DNA from: Pempheris klunzingeri
Lineage: Eukaryota > Chordata > Actinopteri > Acropomatiformes > Pempheridae
Reading direction: 5' to 3'
Length of the DNA stretch: 64,000 bases
Assembly: GCF_042242105.1 (NCBI RefSeq)
Contig: NC_092030.1
Span: forward strand, 2,677,501-2,741,500
The position numbers and the translations under genes are program-made. This document shows positions 36,901-48,689 of the stretch, one piece after another. The notes under the pieces are model-generated. The model made no database searches, was not told the origin of the DNA, and saw nothing but the letters and a program-made list of their open reading frames with translations. Each line of letters starts with the position of its first letter. Position 1 is the first letter of the stretch.

Positions 36901-39900
36901 GTGTCCACGTTCATCTTTATGCATCAACCCAGCGCAGCTTTGTGATGGGAAGAGAGACTGCCCTGATGGATCTGATGAGAACTGTGTGAAACGATGTCCC
37001 TACAAGAGTGAGTGATCAGATTATGGGCTGACTGAGACAGTTTCTCTGATCTTAACCACGTTGGAATAGTAGAGAGTTCTGTATTATGTTTGATATTAAA
37101 TGCCTTCATCCTCAGCTGACTTCCGCTGCAAAGACCGCAGGAGCTGCGTGTCAAAGAGTCTGGTTTGTGACGGCCGCTCTCATTGCCACGACGGCTCAGA
37201 TGAGGTCGACTGTCCGAGTGCAACTCCTCCTGCAGCTCCAACAAACGTCCTGAAGTGTCGTATGGGCTCAAAGCTGTGTAAAGACGGCAAAGAGTGTGTT
37301 TTATACAGCCACGTGTGTGACGGAGAGAAGGACTGTATGGATGGATCTGATGAAGAGGGATGCCCAGAAACCTGCAAGCAAGGTTGTTTCACTTTAAACT
37401 TTTAACTCTGACATAAAAGCAAAGTTCTTTTAACGCTGTTTAATACAAATAATCATACCTTTTTCTTTGCACTCCACCCCAGGTGAGTTCCAGTGCTCTC
37501 ATGGGAAGATGTGCATACCTGGGAATCAGGTGTGTGATGGGAAGTCGCAATGTCGGGACCAGTCTGATGAGCTGAACTGCAGGGAACAAACAAAGAGCTG
37601 CGAACATCGCTGTGCTGACGGCAATCGCTGCATCCCAAAGAAATTCCTGTGCGATGGAGAGCGAGACTGCCTGGATGGCACAGATGAGGAGGGCTGCGGT
37701 AAGTCTTCAGAGTCCAGTTTTCTAGTATAATTCACTGGTGAAGGTTAATGCAGCTGCATAGTTCCTTCTACCAATATAACAATCCTGCCAGTTAGTACTC
37801 TAACAATTTAAGTTTGACACCTAATTCTGTCCTTTCCAAACCCGGTTACAGCTGCAACAACAGAGTCTCCTGTTCCCACTTCCACATCACCTTGCATCAC
37901 TCCTTCAGTTCTCTGTCCAGGTTCATCACTGTGTATCTCTCAAAATCTACTGTGTGATGGACAAAGAGACTGCCCTGATGGCTCTGATGAAAACGACTGT
38001 TTGGTCCAATGTAAAAACCCAGGCGAGTCTGCCAATAACCACAAGAGGGAAAGGTAGCAATAAGTTATGTATCTGGCAAAGTAATGACAGCATGGACTCA
38101 CTGTGGGAAAGCTTCAGAGGAAAAGTGAAAGTGCTCTAGTTTCTTCACAACACCTGCACTGCTATGTTAACTCCCTCCTGCTCCTCAAATTGACACCGTT
38201 TCGTCCTGCACATCAGATGACTTCTTGTGCAGTGACCGGCGGATGTGCATCCCCAGAATGGAAGTGTGTGATGGTCGTGCCCACTGTCCTGACGGGTCAG
38301 ATGAGAAGCAGTGTCAATCAGCAGATTCTACTGCTCCGTGTAAGCAAACAAGAAAAACACAGTGGAATAACGTGCACAATCAGTAGATGAAAAACAAACA
38401 TTTGTCAAACACATTTGTCATCCCACAGCAGCTGTAATTCTTGCTAGGCGACACACAGTGCCATGATTTCTAACACTTTGCTAGGGTGTTGATGTTTGTT
38501 TTTAAAAAAATGCATATAATTTTCTCTTTGCCAAGCCTCCGACATGCCGAGTGCCAAACCAGCCCCACTGAGGTGCCGCAAAGGTTTCAAGCCATGCAAA
38601 GATGGCCTGGAGTGCGTTATGTACAGCCACGTGTGTGACGGAGAGAAGGACTGCCAGGACGGGTCCGACGAAGAGGGATGTGCTGCTCAGTGCAAAGCAG
38701 GTTTGTTCTGCGCTTCGAGCTGGTAACAAGCAGCATAAAACGACAATCTGTTATTTCAGCTGCACAGGAAAATGTCCACATGTTCATTTGTCATGTTAAG
38801 GGGCTGTTTTCAGTATGCAACACCATGAACTTCATATTTGATCCTCATTTCTTTCTGTGGCGTTTTGAGCCACGTATTTATCAGTTGGCAGCACTAAGGT
38901 GTTTTCTTTGGTTTTGGGTTTTGCCTTGTTTTTTTTTTTTTTTGTTTCTCAGGCGTCTCTCAGGATATGTTGAGGTGGATTTCTTTTTGTTTTTATTTAA
39001 GGCTAAATTTGACCATTTTCCAGGAAGCCACCAGAGTGTTAAGCACAGTCAGTAGATAGTTTAGTGTAGTAGTCAGTAATACATTGAAAAATGGATGCTC
39101 TCTATGTAGGGAATTATCTGTAAGAAGTCTCTCTTGCCTTCCCTAGATGAGTTCCAGTGTGCTCACGGGAATAGATGCATCCCACCGGAGCAGGTGTGTG
39201 ACGGGAGGAACGACTGTCAAGACCAATCGGATGAAAAGGACTGTTCACGTCTGATTGAGGGCTGCCATCAGCACTGTGATAACAACACTCGCTGTATATC
39301 GGAGACCTTCTTGTGTGATGGCGAGAGAGACTGTGCTGATGGGTCGGATGAGGAAAAGTGTGGTAAGTGATGGCCAATATTTACTTGAATAGAAAGTTGT
39401 ATCAAAACTCATGGTAAATGTTTCTAAAATGAAGACTAATATAACACTTTAAGTTATTTCTATCATCCTCTTTCCAGGTTCGGTGGCCTGTGCGATCGAC
39501 CAGTATCGCTGTGCTAGCGGCCAGTGTGTGTCTGAGGCCCTGAGATGCGATGGATATGCTGACTGCAGCGACCGCTCTGATGAGATGGAGTGCACCAGAC
39601 CCCCGCGCTGCCCGGTGCAGCTCAGATGCCGGCACAGCCATGAGTGCCTGCAGAAAGAGTGGCTGTGTGATGGTGAGGACGACTGCAAAGATGGGTCAGA
39701 CGAGAAGGTATGAAGATCCAGTTACAGGTGAAGTAAATCTGTTTTAATGAGTAGAGGCAATGATTGAGGGAAACTTTCTTTGCTTCTCGAGCATTCAGCA
39801 TTTTACGATGATGCATACTGGAGCTAAGCTTGTCTAAAGAGAGGATGCTTGTTTTGAGGTTGGGAAGCAGCGGTTGAACCGCGGTCTCGTCATTTGTATC

Positions 39901-42900
39901 CAGAACTGCATGTTACCGGCAGCAAAGTGCAGGGAATACCAATGGCAGTGTGGCGACGGCAGTCAGTGCATCCCTCTGTCCTGGAGGTGTGACGGGAAGG
40001 AGGACTGTTACAACCGCATGGACGAGGACAAATGTGAGCATGCGTATTCTCAAACATTCACCACTGCTCGCCTCCTGACTGACTGCTTTATTCTCTGCTT
40101 CACATGTTCTTGTTTTCATACATTACTGGAATGCTTTCACGCCTATTTTGATTTTTAAAATGACTGTAATTTTTAGTTCATTCAATATCTGCCGTCTATG
40201 ATATGAAACCTAAAAAACTAAATTATAACCTATGTATGGTCTATTCAAGTGTACCTATTCTATTTACTAAAATGAAGTGTACATAGTCAAATTCAGTGGC
40301 AGGATTCTTCAGTCATGCATCCATGATATAATTTTGAGGTACTTTTAGCTGCAAAAGCGGAAATGCTGTCCAATACAACACAATATTTTAGAAACTGCAG
40401 ACGACCTCTGACACACAGTGAATGTTTGCGTCTGCTCTTCAAAGGCAGCCAGAGGAAATGCCCCCTTCACCTTTACCAGTGTGGCAGCGGTGAGTGTGTG
40501 GACCCCGGCCTGGTGTGTAACGGCTTCACCAACTGTGCCGACAGTTCTGATGAGGGAGTTGGATGTGTTCAGCACAACTGCTCCAGCCCATCAGCTCCTC
40601 AGTGTGACCACCACTGTGTCAGCGCCCCAAGTGGACCGGTCAGTACGGAGCCAAGCCACTCTTGGTACAAATTCTAGACTGAGTTTTCAGGTCCTGTTTC
40701 ATCGTCACAGCCAGTGTTTCTAGAAACATCTACACAACATTTGCATATGAATCAACACTGATTCCTTCTCCCCTGCTTTTGCTCTTCATTGTTAGAGGTG
40801 TTACTGTGCTGCAGGTTTCAAACTACACACCAGCGCTGTGTCCTGTGTGGACATCGACGAGTGCGATACGGTGCCACATGCTGCATGTAAACACACTTGC
40901 TTGAACACCCGTGGGTCTTACGTCTGTCAGTGTCACCCTGGCTTCTACCTGGAGCCTGACGACAAAAGCTGCAAGACCAAAGGTACTATAGGTCCAGACA
41001 CGGTATTTGCTGTTGAAGGAAAAACAAATTGCATTCTGTTTATTTTTGTGCTGTTGGGTTGCTCTTTGTTACTCACTCTAGAGAAGAGCCATGAAGACTT
41101 AAAGCTCTTGTTTCCGTCTCTAGACGAGCCTTTGCTTCTGGCCTCGGTGCAGTCAGAGCTGTTACTCCTGGGAGTCCGTAGCGGCACCTTGCGTCTTCTG
41201 TCCTCTGCCAATCGGCCGGTCTTCTCGCTGGATTATCACTGGGCTCAGCAGAGAGTTTACTGGCTGAGCCCCGACTACCAGAGCATCCGCTGGGCTGACG
41301 TGAAAAACTCAAACAACAAAGGGACACTTATCAAAGGTGCCACTCAGAAACTCCACAGTTGCGTATGAGATGTTGTCTGGATGGTTTACTAAAGCAACAT
41401 GATCTTACAAACATGATTAACTAATGGAAATGGAATGATTGAAGCCACACAACAAAATAATTCGGGGAGTTTAGTCAGTGACCCTAATTTTTCAGTGTTT
41501 ATATTAAATCTCGTTACAGGCGTGAAGTCAGATTTCATCGCGGTGGACTGGATTGGCAAGAACCTGTACTGGGTGGATGGGCTGGTGGGTCAGATTCTGG
41601 CTGTGAAGCTCAGCGATGCCACAGTGAGATCTCAGGACTACACTGTGGTGCTGGGTGAAGATCTGGAGCAGCCGAGCTCATTGGTCCTGCTGCCACACAG
41701 AGGGTAAGGTACCCAAACTGGGTAAAAACCTGCGGAGAAAGAATGGGGCAAAGAAATTTCCTCCAAATTTCAATCCCAGATCTTTAATCAGGACGCGCAT
41801 TGCACAATCAATATTTTCAGGTTGATGCTTTGGTCCGAGATCGGCAGCACTCCTCAGATCGAGCGGTCTGGAATGGACGGTTCAAAGAGGAAGGTGGTAG
41901 TGAGCCGAGGTTTGAGCTGGCCAGTCAGTCTGGCCTACGACCTCCTGGACAACAGGGTGTACTGGGCCGACGAGAAGCTGCGCTGCATCGGCTCAGCCTC
42001 TCTGGATGGAGACAACGTCAAGGTAACTGCCATCAGCTGACCGAAAGAAGTACTTGAATGTTTGAAGCGGCCAAAGTTTTAGCATCATCAAGAGAACCGG
42101 TGAACAGGCTTTGTCCTTCTCTCATTAGATCCTCCAGTTAGCCGAAACACCAAGCCCTTTCTCTGTGGCGATCTTCAACGACCGTCTCTTCTGGTCTGAC
42201 ACGAAAAGAAGAACCATCCGCTCAGCTGACAAGAACACAGGCAAAGATCAAAAGGTTCTTCTGAAGAGACCGGGACAGCCGTTTGGACTGAAAGTGAGTC
42301 TTCAACTTCTAATGAGGTGGTTGTAACTCCTGAAGAGTTAACATTTATATGATCACATGGGTATAAGTATTAATTGCTGTGACCCTTGATGCCTGTGTTC
42401 TCTCTCTCCCCCCAGCTGATGCACGTCCTTTCCCAGCCAGCCGTATCGAACCCCTGCGACGAGCTACGCTGCTCCCACCTCTGCCTCCTGGCCCCGTCGC
42501 TGAGAGGCAGGTCTGGAGTAACGGGGTCCCCAGGAGATCCGGCGGTGAGGGGGCCTGTGGCGATTTGTCGATGCCCAAAGGGGCTGCTACTTTCCAAGGA
42601 CAAGGTTACCTGCTCTCTGCCTCCGGAATCAACTTTCATCTTGCTTTTGTCTCGTACAACAATCTACCAGGTGAATGGCCTCACTGTGTTGTCATGAAGA
42701 AAAAAACCTGCATGCCTTTTTTTTGAGCCACACACTTGTTTTCCTCGTCTGCTCACTCTTGCTTGTTTCCTTTTTTTAATCTCACCCCCCGCTACTTGTA
42801 GATTTACTTGCACTCCATGCGTGATGGTGTTGCTCTGAAAAAAATGCCAGTCAGCAGAGTTTTAGCCCTTCCTGGTGTGACGGAGGCGTCAGGCCTGGAC

Positions 42901-45900
42901 GTGTCCATCCCGGAGCTTTCTGTGTACGTGGCTGATGCAGGACAAGGATCTGTGGACGTGCTGAAACTCGGCACCTCTAGGTCGAGACAGGGACTGACAC
43001 CCTCGGGGCAAATCCTAAATCTGAGGGTAGGCATAATCAGCTTTTTATAGGAAACGGCAATTTCTTAAATCCTGGTCACAAATAGTTTTCACACTTTTTA
43101 AAAAATGTTTGATGACCTCCGTTATAAAATAAGAGTGGAGCGTTAACAGTTGATCTTTAGTGTTTCCTTGTTTGTTTTAAATTGCCCCGTTGCTCTTTTC
43201 AATTACAAATGGGTCAGTCTTGGTTTTGATGAAAATATGTGACTTCAGCCTCATCAGTAGTTCAGCAGCCGCTCCCTGGTGAAATTTTAATTCTGGAAAC
43301 TTCTCTGTCCCACAAGGATGATTCAGTCACAGCTCTGGCGGTTGATTGGGTGACCTCTAACCTCTACTGGAGCAGCAGCGAGAGGCCCGATCTCCACGTG
43401 ACCTCCCGCCACGACGGCTACACCACCTCACTGCTGCAGGGATCACTGAAGGTGAAGTCGGCTCAGCTTCACTGCTCACCTTTTGTTCTTTTCTGCTCAG
43501 CGATCATCACCTTTTACCTCTGGACGCCTGCACGGCTCCTTCCTGCCTCTAACTTTCTCTGACTTACAGCTTCTTCCTTGTCTCTTGTGGACAGTCCTCT
43601 TGCTTTGAAAATATTAACACACACTTAGGTAGCATGGACTTAAGCATAGTGTAACATAAAACAGATTTCCTCTTGGCTGCCACTTTAGTGTTGTATTTAC
43701 TGTGAAGTCAGCAGAAACATCCAGGACACTTCTGTATATGTATTTATACCTTTACCCCTTTATTTCTGTGAGCTCCTTTCCTTGTTTGTTCTAAGATACA
43801 TTTTGTTTCAACGTTATTTGCTTCTCCTGGTAAATGTAGCCTGGATCGTGTTTGTCTTTTCAGGGCACCACATCCATAGCCCTGCACCCCCCCACAGGAC
43901 AACTCTGCTACACAGCAATAGTTGTGGCAGATGGGAAGAACCAGATGGAGGTGGTCTGTGCCTGGATGGATGGCCGTAACAAAGTGGTGCTGTGGAGGAA
44001 GTCAAGAGTCCCCACTTCGCTGGTCTTTTCCAATCAGGGAACCATGATCTACTGGGCTGACACAGGTGAGGAGTTTAAAAAAAAACTCCTAATAAGAGCT
44101 TATTTTCGCAGGCTTGCTTCTCCCTGCATGTGTGTACCCATCTTATTATTCTTTCTCCAGGTGAAAGTGTAATCAGCTCCATCGGGGTGGATGGAACAGG
44201 ATATAGACAGTACAAAACTGGGCCCGGCCTGCTTATCTCCTTCACACATACTGAGAGCATCCTCCTCTGGGTCACGCTGGACAAAGGTAAAGAGGACGGT
44301 TTTTAGTAACACCCTGCTTTGAAGACTCACCCACAATGTCTGCAGGGGGGGGGAAGTCTTGGGTCTCTGTGTAATACTTTCTGTTCCACTCAAATAACCT
44401 GTTCAGTTCTGCTTGCAGAATTGAATTTCTTGTAGCTCTGAAGGCTTTCACCTCCGTTACATCTGTCTTCATCCCCTTTAGGCAGCAGATGGCATCACAG
44501 ACTAATGTAGCAATGAATTATTCAGTCAACCTCTTCTCAGCAATCTGTACTCTGAGACATCTTCAAGCATCCACTTGTGATTACCAGCACTTCTTCTCCT
44601 CTCCATCAGGCCTGCCGTTGTTGCTTTCAAATGTTTATTCAGTCTGACTAATGAAGATCAGTGAAATGACATACTTTTTGTTTCCAACCCGTGTAGATGT
44701 GACCAAACTGTGGTTCAGTGACGGTCTCCAGCCTAACCAACTGTGGTTTGAGACGAAGAGCAGCCTGTTAGAAGTCAGAGCCTACAGCGGTGACAGTCAG
44801 TCTGGTGGGTACCTATCCGGCTTTAACACAGCAAGACGGATAAGAAGCAGTAGTAAGGGTGTAATCTACAACAGGGGGGCATGCAGACTTGTGTAAATGA
44901 CTACAGTGGAACAAGTAGTCAGGAAAAGAACAGCTTTCCAGCAGGTCACAGGTAAAAGTAAACATGCAGGGATGATTAGAAAGCTCCACGCACAGCCGGT
45001 AATAAAAGCTGTCCTTCATAAACTGTATACTGAGGTTGGTTGTTGAGAGGAGGAGTACATTAGCAGGCAGGTGATCTCAACAGGAGTGAGATCACCTGGA
45101 AAGGAAAGGAAAGTGTCCACTAGATGGCAGGTGGGGTCTGACGGGGTGTAGAGGATTCCAGCACAGACTTGAAATACGAAGAGTCTGAAGGACGCTGAGC
45201 AGGATTCAGTGTGACACAAATAAAGCAATGAGACCAGAAGAGTAGCACCACAATAGTATCAAATAACAAAGCAAAGTTGTAAGGATGCAAACTAAAAGTC
45301 CTGTGTAGAAAGTGGAGAGAGAGAGAAATCTGCATGACTTTAAAGTTTGTCCAGAGATGCTGTCCCAGTATTTAAGATGTTATAAGCTACCCGTCAACCA
45401 CTGGGCTGATTTTCCAGTTTCATAGTCCCCTCAACATACAATGACGACGTGGAGGTTCTCCTGGATGCAGTTGTGAAAATGGCTCGTCAACACTGAAATC
45501 CTCCTCACGTAGTGAACATGAGGCCTTTATTCCTGCCCTGGTTTGTAATGTTAACCAACAGGCTCAGCTCAATTTGTAAAACAGAAGCACGAAAAACCAG
45601 TTTGTCATAAATGAGGAATTACACACTTATATTTCCACTTCGACTTTGTGTTCCCCTTCTGAATGCAGAGAGCAGAAAGGGTGTGTTATCAGAGACTCTG
45701 GGCAGAATGAAAAGACTCACTTAGGCTCAGTTTGAGTTGAATAGATAGCAGAGTGATGTGATACTTGCAGAGAGATCAGGCTTGGCAATCTGTGGGAGAT
45801 CCCAGGGTGTCGCTGTATGTGCTGTAGGAGGAGAGCTCAACACACACATTTAGACAACACTCCCTCTTGCTTATTTTCTTGGCCTGGCATTTATCTACAA

Positions 45901-48541
45901 CACAGCAGCTGCAATTTCAAATACTAACAAGTTACACAGTTAACTGAACTCTTGAACGCTCCAGTGCCAGAATAAAGTCAGCGGCAAATGCCAACACACC
46001 TTTTCCTGGACATAAACCAGACTCTTTCTCAGCCTGGCACAGGAAGTGTCCTTACAGCGCCAAAGCAGATGATGTCTTCACACGTAGCCAGAGGGCCCTG
46101 ATTTTTATATATAGCCATTAGGGTTGGTAAGATTCACCTCATGTGGGTGTGTCGGCGTGAAAGTTCATGAGGTGAGAAGCATCCATAACATCTGATTATC
46201 TCTGCCGTGGATAAGCCTGGAGGTGTGTGTGTGTGTATCGAGATGCATATTGAATCAGCCTCAGTGATGGAGATCCACGTCCCTGGCAGCCATAGAGCAG
46301 AAGGAGGTCTAATGGATTATCTGTGTACCGTTGTTCTTCCCATATTACTTTATGAAGCAAGCAACCGTATGTCTGCACAAGGGAACCTATTTAATCACAA
46401 TAGACCATAGAAGTAAGACTGACAGAAGTGGAAGTTGACGAGGATCCTATAAAAATAATAATCATAAATGCTTCTGAGCATTTTTCCTATTTAAATTATA
46501 CCAAACTCATTGTGATGCTTGTTTTGTTTTATCTGCTCATAGTTGGACTGTTAAAAGTTGCTTTCCGCTGCCCAGAAGACTGTGAAGGTTTTGTGTAGCT
46601 TTTTTTGCGAACCCTCTTTTACCTCCTTCGTCCAGGAACTAACAGCTGCTCCAAAAACAACGGCGGCTGTTCCCATCTGTGTCTGCCTCATCCCGGAGGT
46701 CGGACGTGTAAATGTGGCCGGGGCTTCTCTGCTGTCGCGGCCGCATCCTGCGCCCCCCTCCCCGACTGCCCCGCTGGCCAACAGTCCTGCTTCAACGGCG
46801 AAAAGTGTATCAGCAGCAGCAAGTTCTGTGACGGACATGTCGACTGTCCAGATGAGTCGGATGAACAGGACTGTGAGTTTCAGTCAGTGGTTTAAAAAAC
46901 AAAACACATCAACGTCATGTCGATGCTAAATCTCATTTTCCCATGAAATAACCCTTTAACTGCCAAACTCAGTAAAAGGAACAATAGCCAGGGTAGATGA
47001 AGTAACATCATGATCCTAGTTGAATCACTCTTTTGCCGCTCAAAGTCAACCTTGTTTTATAAACTCAAGATTAAATTTAAAATGTTTCTAAGCTCTGGAA
47101 GTTGTTGAAGGATTAGTTCACCATTTTAGAAGGCTTATTTGCTTTCTAGCCGAGAGTCGCATGAAAAGATTAGCACCACTTTCATGTCTGTTTGGCAGAT
47201 ATGAAATTACCTCCAGCAGCCTGCTAGTTTAGCTTAGCATGAAGGCTTAAAGCCTCAGATATTTCCACCAGCACCTCTAAAGTTTAATGAGAACACGCTG
47301 CATTTCGTTTGTTTTAACCAGTAGAAAAACCATTGGTGGTTTTATGTGACTCAGTAGCTTCACTGTTTGCCTGGCAGCCTCACAGTGATGAGGGTTTGGT
47401 ACAGAGGTCAGTGTAGTGTAGGAACATTTTCAGTATGTAGCATTATCCCTGACGCTGACTGTCTCTTCAGGTCCGAACACAAACTCGGCCAGTAAGAACC
47501 GCTCTCCCCAGCCTTCCTCGCCGCCTCACCCCAACGCCCTAAAGACCTCTGCTATGATGGTTAAAAAGGACTCTACATCCTGTGATGTCCAACGCTGCAG
47601 CGATCACGGAAAGTGCATCACAGCAGGCAAAGTCTCTCACTGCCAGTGTTTGCCTGGGTACAAGGGAGCCTCCTGTCAAGAGACGGACACTGGACAAAGC
47701 CACGTGGCTGTGGTCCTGGGCATCTTCTGCCTCGCCGCTCTATTGATGGCTGCTGCTTATATCTTCACTAAAAGGTACTCACCGTGAGGAATATGTAACT
47801 CTGTGAGGTATGTAGAAAATGAAAACATGGCTTTTGTTGTTCACAGGAGAGGCTGGGAGTCCATCAGAAGCAGACCGATGGAGAAAGAAACTCTGATGGC
47901 CAACATGAGCCTGCCATGTGAACCAGATTCAGACACGGAGGTGAAACCTCATGAATGTGGCGTACTGACCCATTCAGTTAACTCCACCAATACCACAATA
48001 TATACATTTTAATGTTTCTGGTAAACATGTAACACTTGATTTGAGTTCATTATTGATTCTGGAAGTAGTATTTTGACTTCCAAACTCTAGGCTTCGCTCT
48101 AATCAGACACAATCAACTTTATGGTCTATTAAATACACAAAGCTTATTGATTTAAAGAGAAAAAAATCAAAAGAAAGCTTAGTGCAAGTTTATAAAGTAA
48201 GTCACTGATGGTGTCTTAAAAAAAGCAGTATCCTCACTGTTAATTATACAATTATTCAAAGTAATCTTCACATTAACAATAATAGATTATCAGTGAGTTG
48301 AGTTCCTCTTAGTACAACCACGAATAAACATTCATGTTTTTGTGCCTAAAGTAATTTCCACACCCTTTTTAAATATCAAGTATAAGCTTCTAATGCTTAA
48401 TTAAAGAACCACGTCCTGCTCTCATTAGTTGGAAAGATTTCAGATGAATGTTTCCTCTCTGTTTCTTCTCCACAGGAGCTGGAGTCCCCGGTAGACGTGA
48501 AGAACCCCTCGCTAGCGTTAATGTCACTGCAGCCCAAATAG
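25231..48541 (+). CDS. lrp13: Giant LDL-receptor-family protein, Lrp13-like (complete gene, 47 exons)
   Basis: An endocytic-type receptor of the LDLR family; the closest fit I know is Lrp13, described from fish ovary as a vitellogenin-binding receptor. I reconstructed 47 coding exons whose phases all agree, totalling 8,883 nt (2,960 residues). The order is: signal peptide ([18 protein letters not shown]); four LDLa; two EGF (the second DLDEC, calcium-binding type); propeller 1; EGF; propeller 2; 26 LDLa; EGF pair; propeller 3; EGF; propeller 4; EGF plus one LDLa; a Ser/Pro linker, EGF and a membrane segment (about [19 protein letters not shown]); and a tail of about 50 residues. LDLa modules keep the CDGxxDCxDGSDE calcium motif, and propellers carry YWTD-like LYWVDG and VYWADE. 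The start sits before the hydrophobic leader; an ATG at 25221 is out of frame. The family is certain; the name lrp13 rests on memory and could be another fish LRP. Two donors appear to be GC rather than GT. Confidence 0.85.
29068..33593 (+). other. lrp13: Receptor propellers 1 and 2 with intervening EGF
   Basis: Exons 29068-29271, 29909-30077, 30400-30568 and 31155-31377 form propeller 1, with YYWADS, LFWTNQ, LYWISD and FYWVDD as YWTD-like blades. Exon 31680-31799 is a cysteine-rich EGF-like module. Exons 32066-32284, 32564-32872 and 33375-33593 form propeller 2, with LYWANQ, LYWVSC and ILWLED. The second propeller has lost much of the YWTD signature in its last exon and has no clear EGF closing it; it runs directly into the LDLa cluster. 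The exon ending at 30568 uses AAG|GCGAGT. Confidence 0.82.
33743..37382 (+). repeat. lrp13: Five tandem two-exon LDLa cassettes (15 LDLa modules)
   Basis: Each cassette is one exon with a Pro/Thr linker and one LDLa, then one exon with two LDLa. The pairs are 33743-33889 with 34033-34281; 34436-34654 with 34811-35059; 35159-35386 with 35495-35743; 35956-36183 with 36290-36538; and 36780-37007 with 37116-37382. The last three share nearly identical exons and introns, for example the intron starting GTGAGTGATCAGATTATGGG (106-108 nt in each). Typical protein phrases are [17 protein letters not shown] and [18 protein letters not shown]. Each cassette is in phase 1 at both ends, so whole cassettes can be gained or lost without frameshift. 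Confidence 0.92.
37483..40638 (+). other. lrp13: Receptor LDLa cluster, distal part (11 LDLa modules)
   Basis: Exons 37483-37698 (two LDLa), 37852-38022, 38217-38339, 38536-38700, 39147-39362 (two), 39478-39707 (two), 39904-40033 and 40445-40638 continue the ligand-binding cluster. The 37852/38217/38536/39147 series repeats the order of the preceding 36780/37116/37483 series, but with an intron between the two LDLa that share an exon in the cassettes. The 38022 boundary is CCAG|GCGAGT; an alternative GT donor at 38011 would remove four residues including a conserved Cys. Confidence 0.82.
40796..44804 (+). other. lrp13: Receptor EGF pair and propellers 3 and 4
   Basis: Exon 40796-40982 finishes one EGF and encodes a calcium-type EGF ([18 protein letters not shown]). 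Exons 41124-41336, 41520-41703, 41821-42022 and 42129-42293 form propeller 3 (VYWLSP, LYWVDG, LMLWSE, VYWADE, LFWSDT). Exon 42416-42670 holds an EGF with an inserted Gly/Pro/Ser stretch and opens propeller 4, which continues in 42802-43026, 43317-43451, 43864-44065, 44161-44286 and 44697-44804 (LYWSSS, IYWADT, ILLWVT, LWFSDG). Confidence 0.83.
44805..46635 (+). other. lrp13: Large receptor intron, nothing coding seen
   Basis: At 1.8 kb this is the longest intron of the gene. I see no coding exon or recognised transposon. A 9-bp inverted repeat CACCTCATG/CATGAGGTG lies at 46135-46143 and 46166-46174. Confidence 0.5.
46636..48541 (+). other. lrp13: Receptor C-terminus: EGF, LDLa, EGF, membrane segment and tail
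   Basis: Exon 46636-46872 carries an EGF ([13 protein letters not shown]) and the 31st LDLa, whose sixth Cys codon is split at the splice site. Exon 47471-47774 carries a Ser/Pro-rich linker, an EGF ([12 protein letters not shown]...GYKGASC) and the membrane segment. Exons 47847-47940 and 48476-48541 encode the tail, ending [14 protein letters not shown] before TAG at 48539-48541. No NPxY endocytosis motif is present. Poly(A) signals AATAAA lie at 48627 and about 48680. Reading through the donor at 47940 would give an alternative end at 48012. Confidence 0.85.
47107..47300 (+). repeat. Teleost interspersed repeat in receptor intron
   Basis: Contains 'aggattagttcaccattttag', 'ctttctagccgagagt', 'agattagcaccactttcatgtctgt' and 'agtttagcttagcat', a sequence I recognise as a common dispersed repeat of percomorph fishes. 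The copy is diverged and its borders are approximate. Confidence 0.6.
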
Positions 48542-48689
48542 AGGTTTTGCACTCTGAAATACGGCCTCCAGTAAACACCTGGTGGCCTCACTGTGGATCG
48601 TTGCCCTGAAGGCCGCACACATCGCAAATAAAGGCCTTAGGATGCTGAATCTAAAAATGCTGACTGTTTTATGCTGTAATAAAGGTGGA

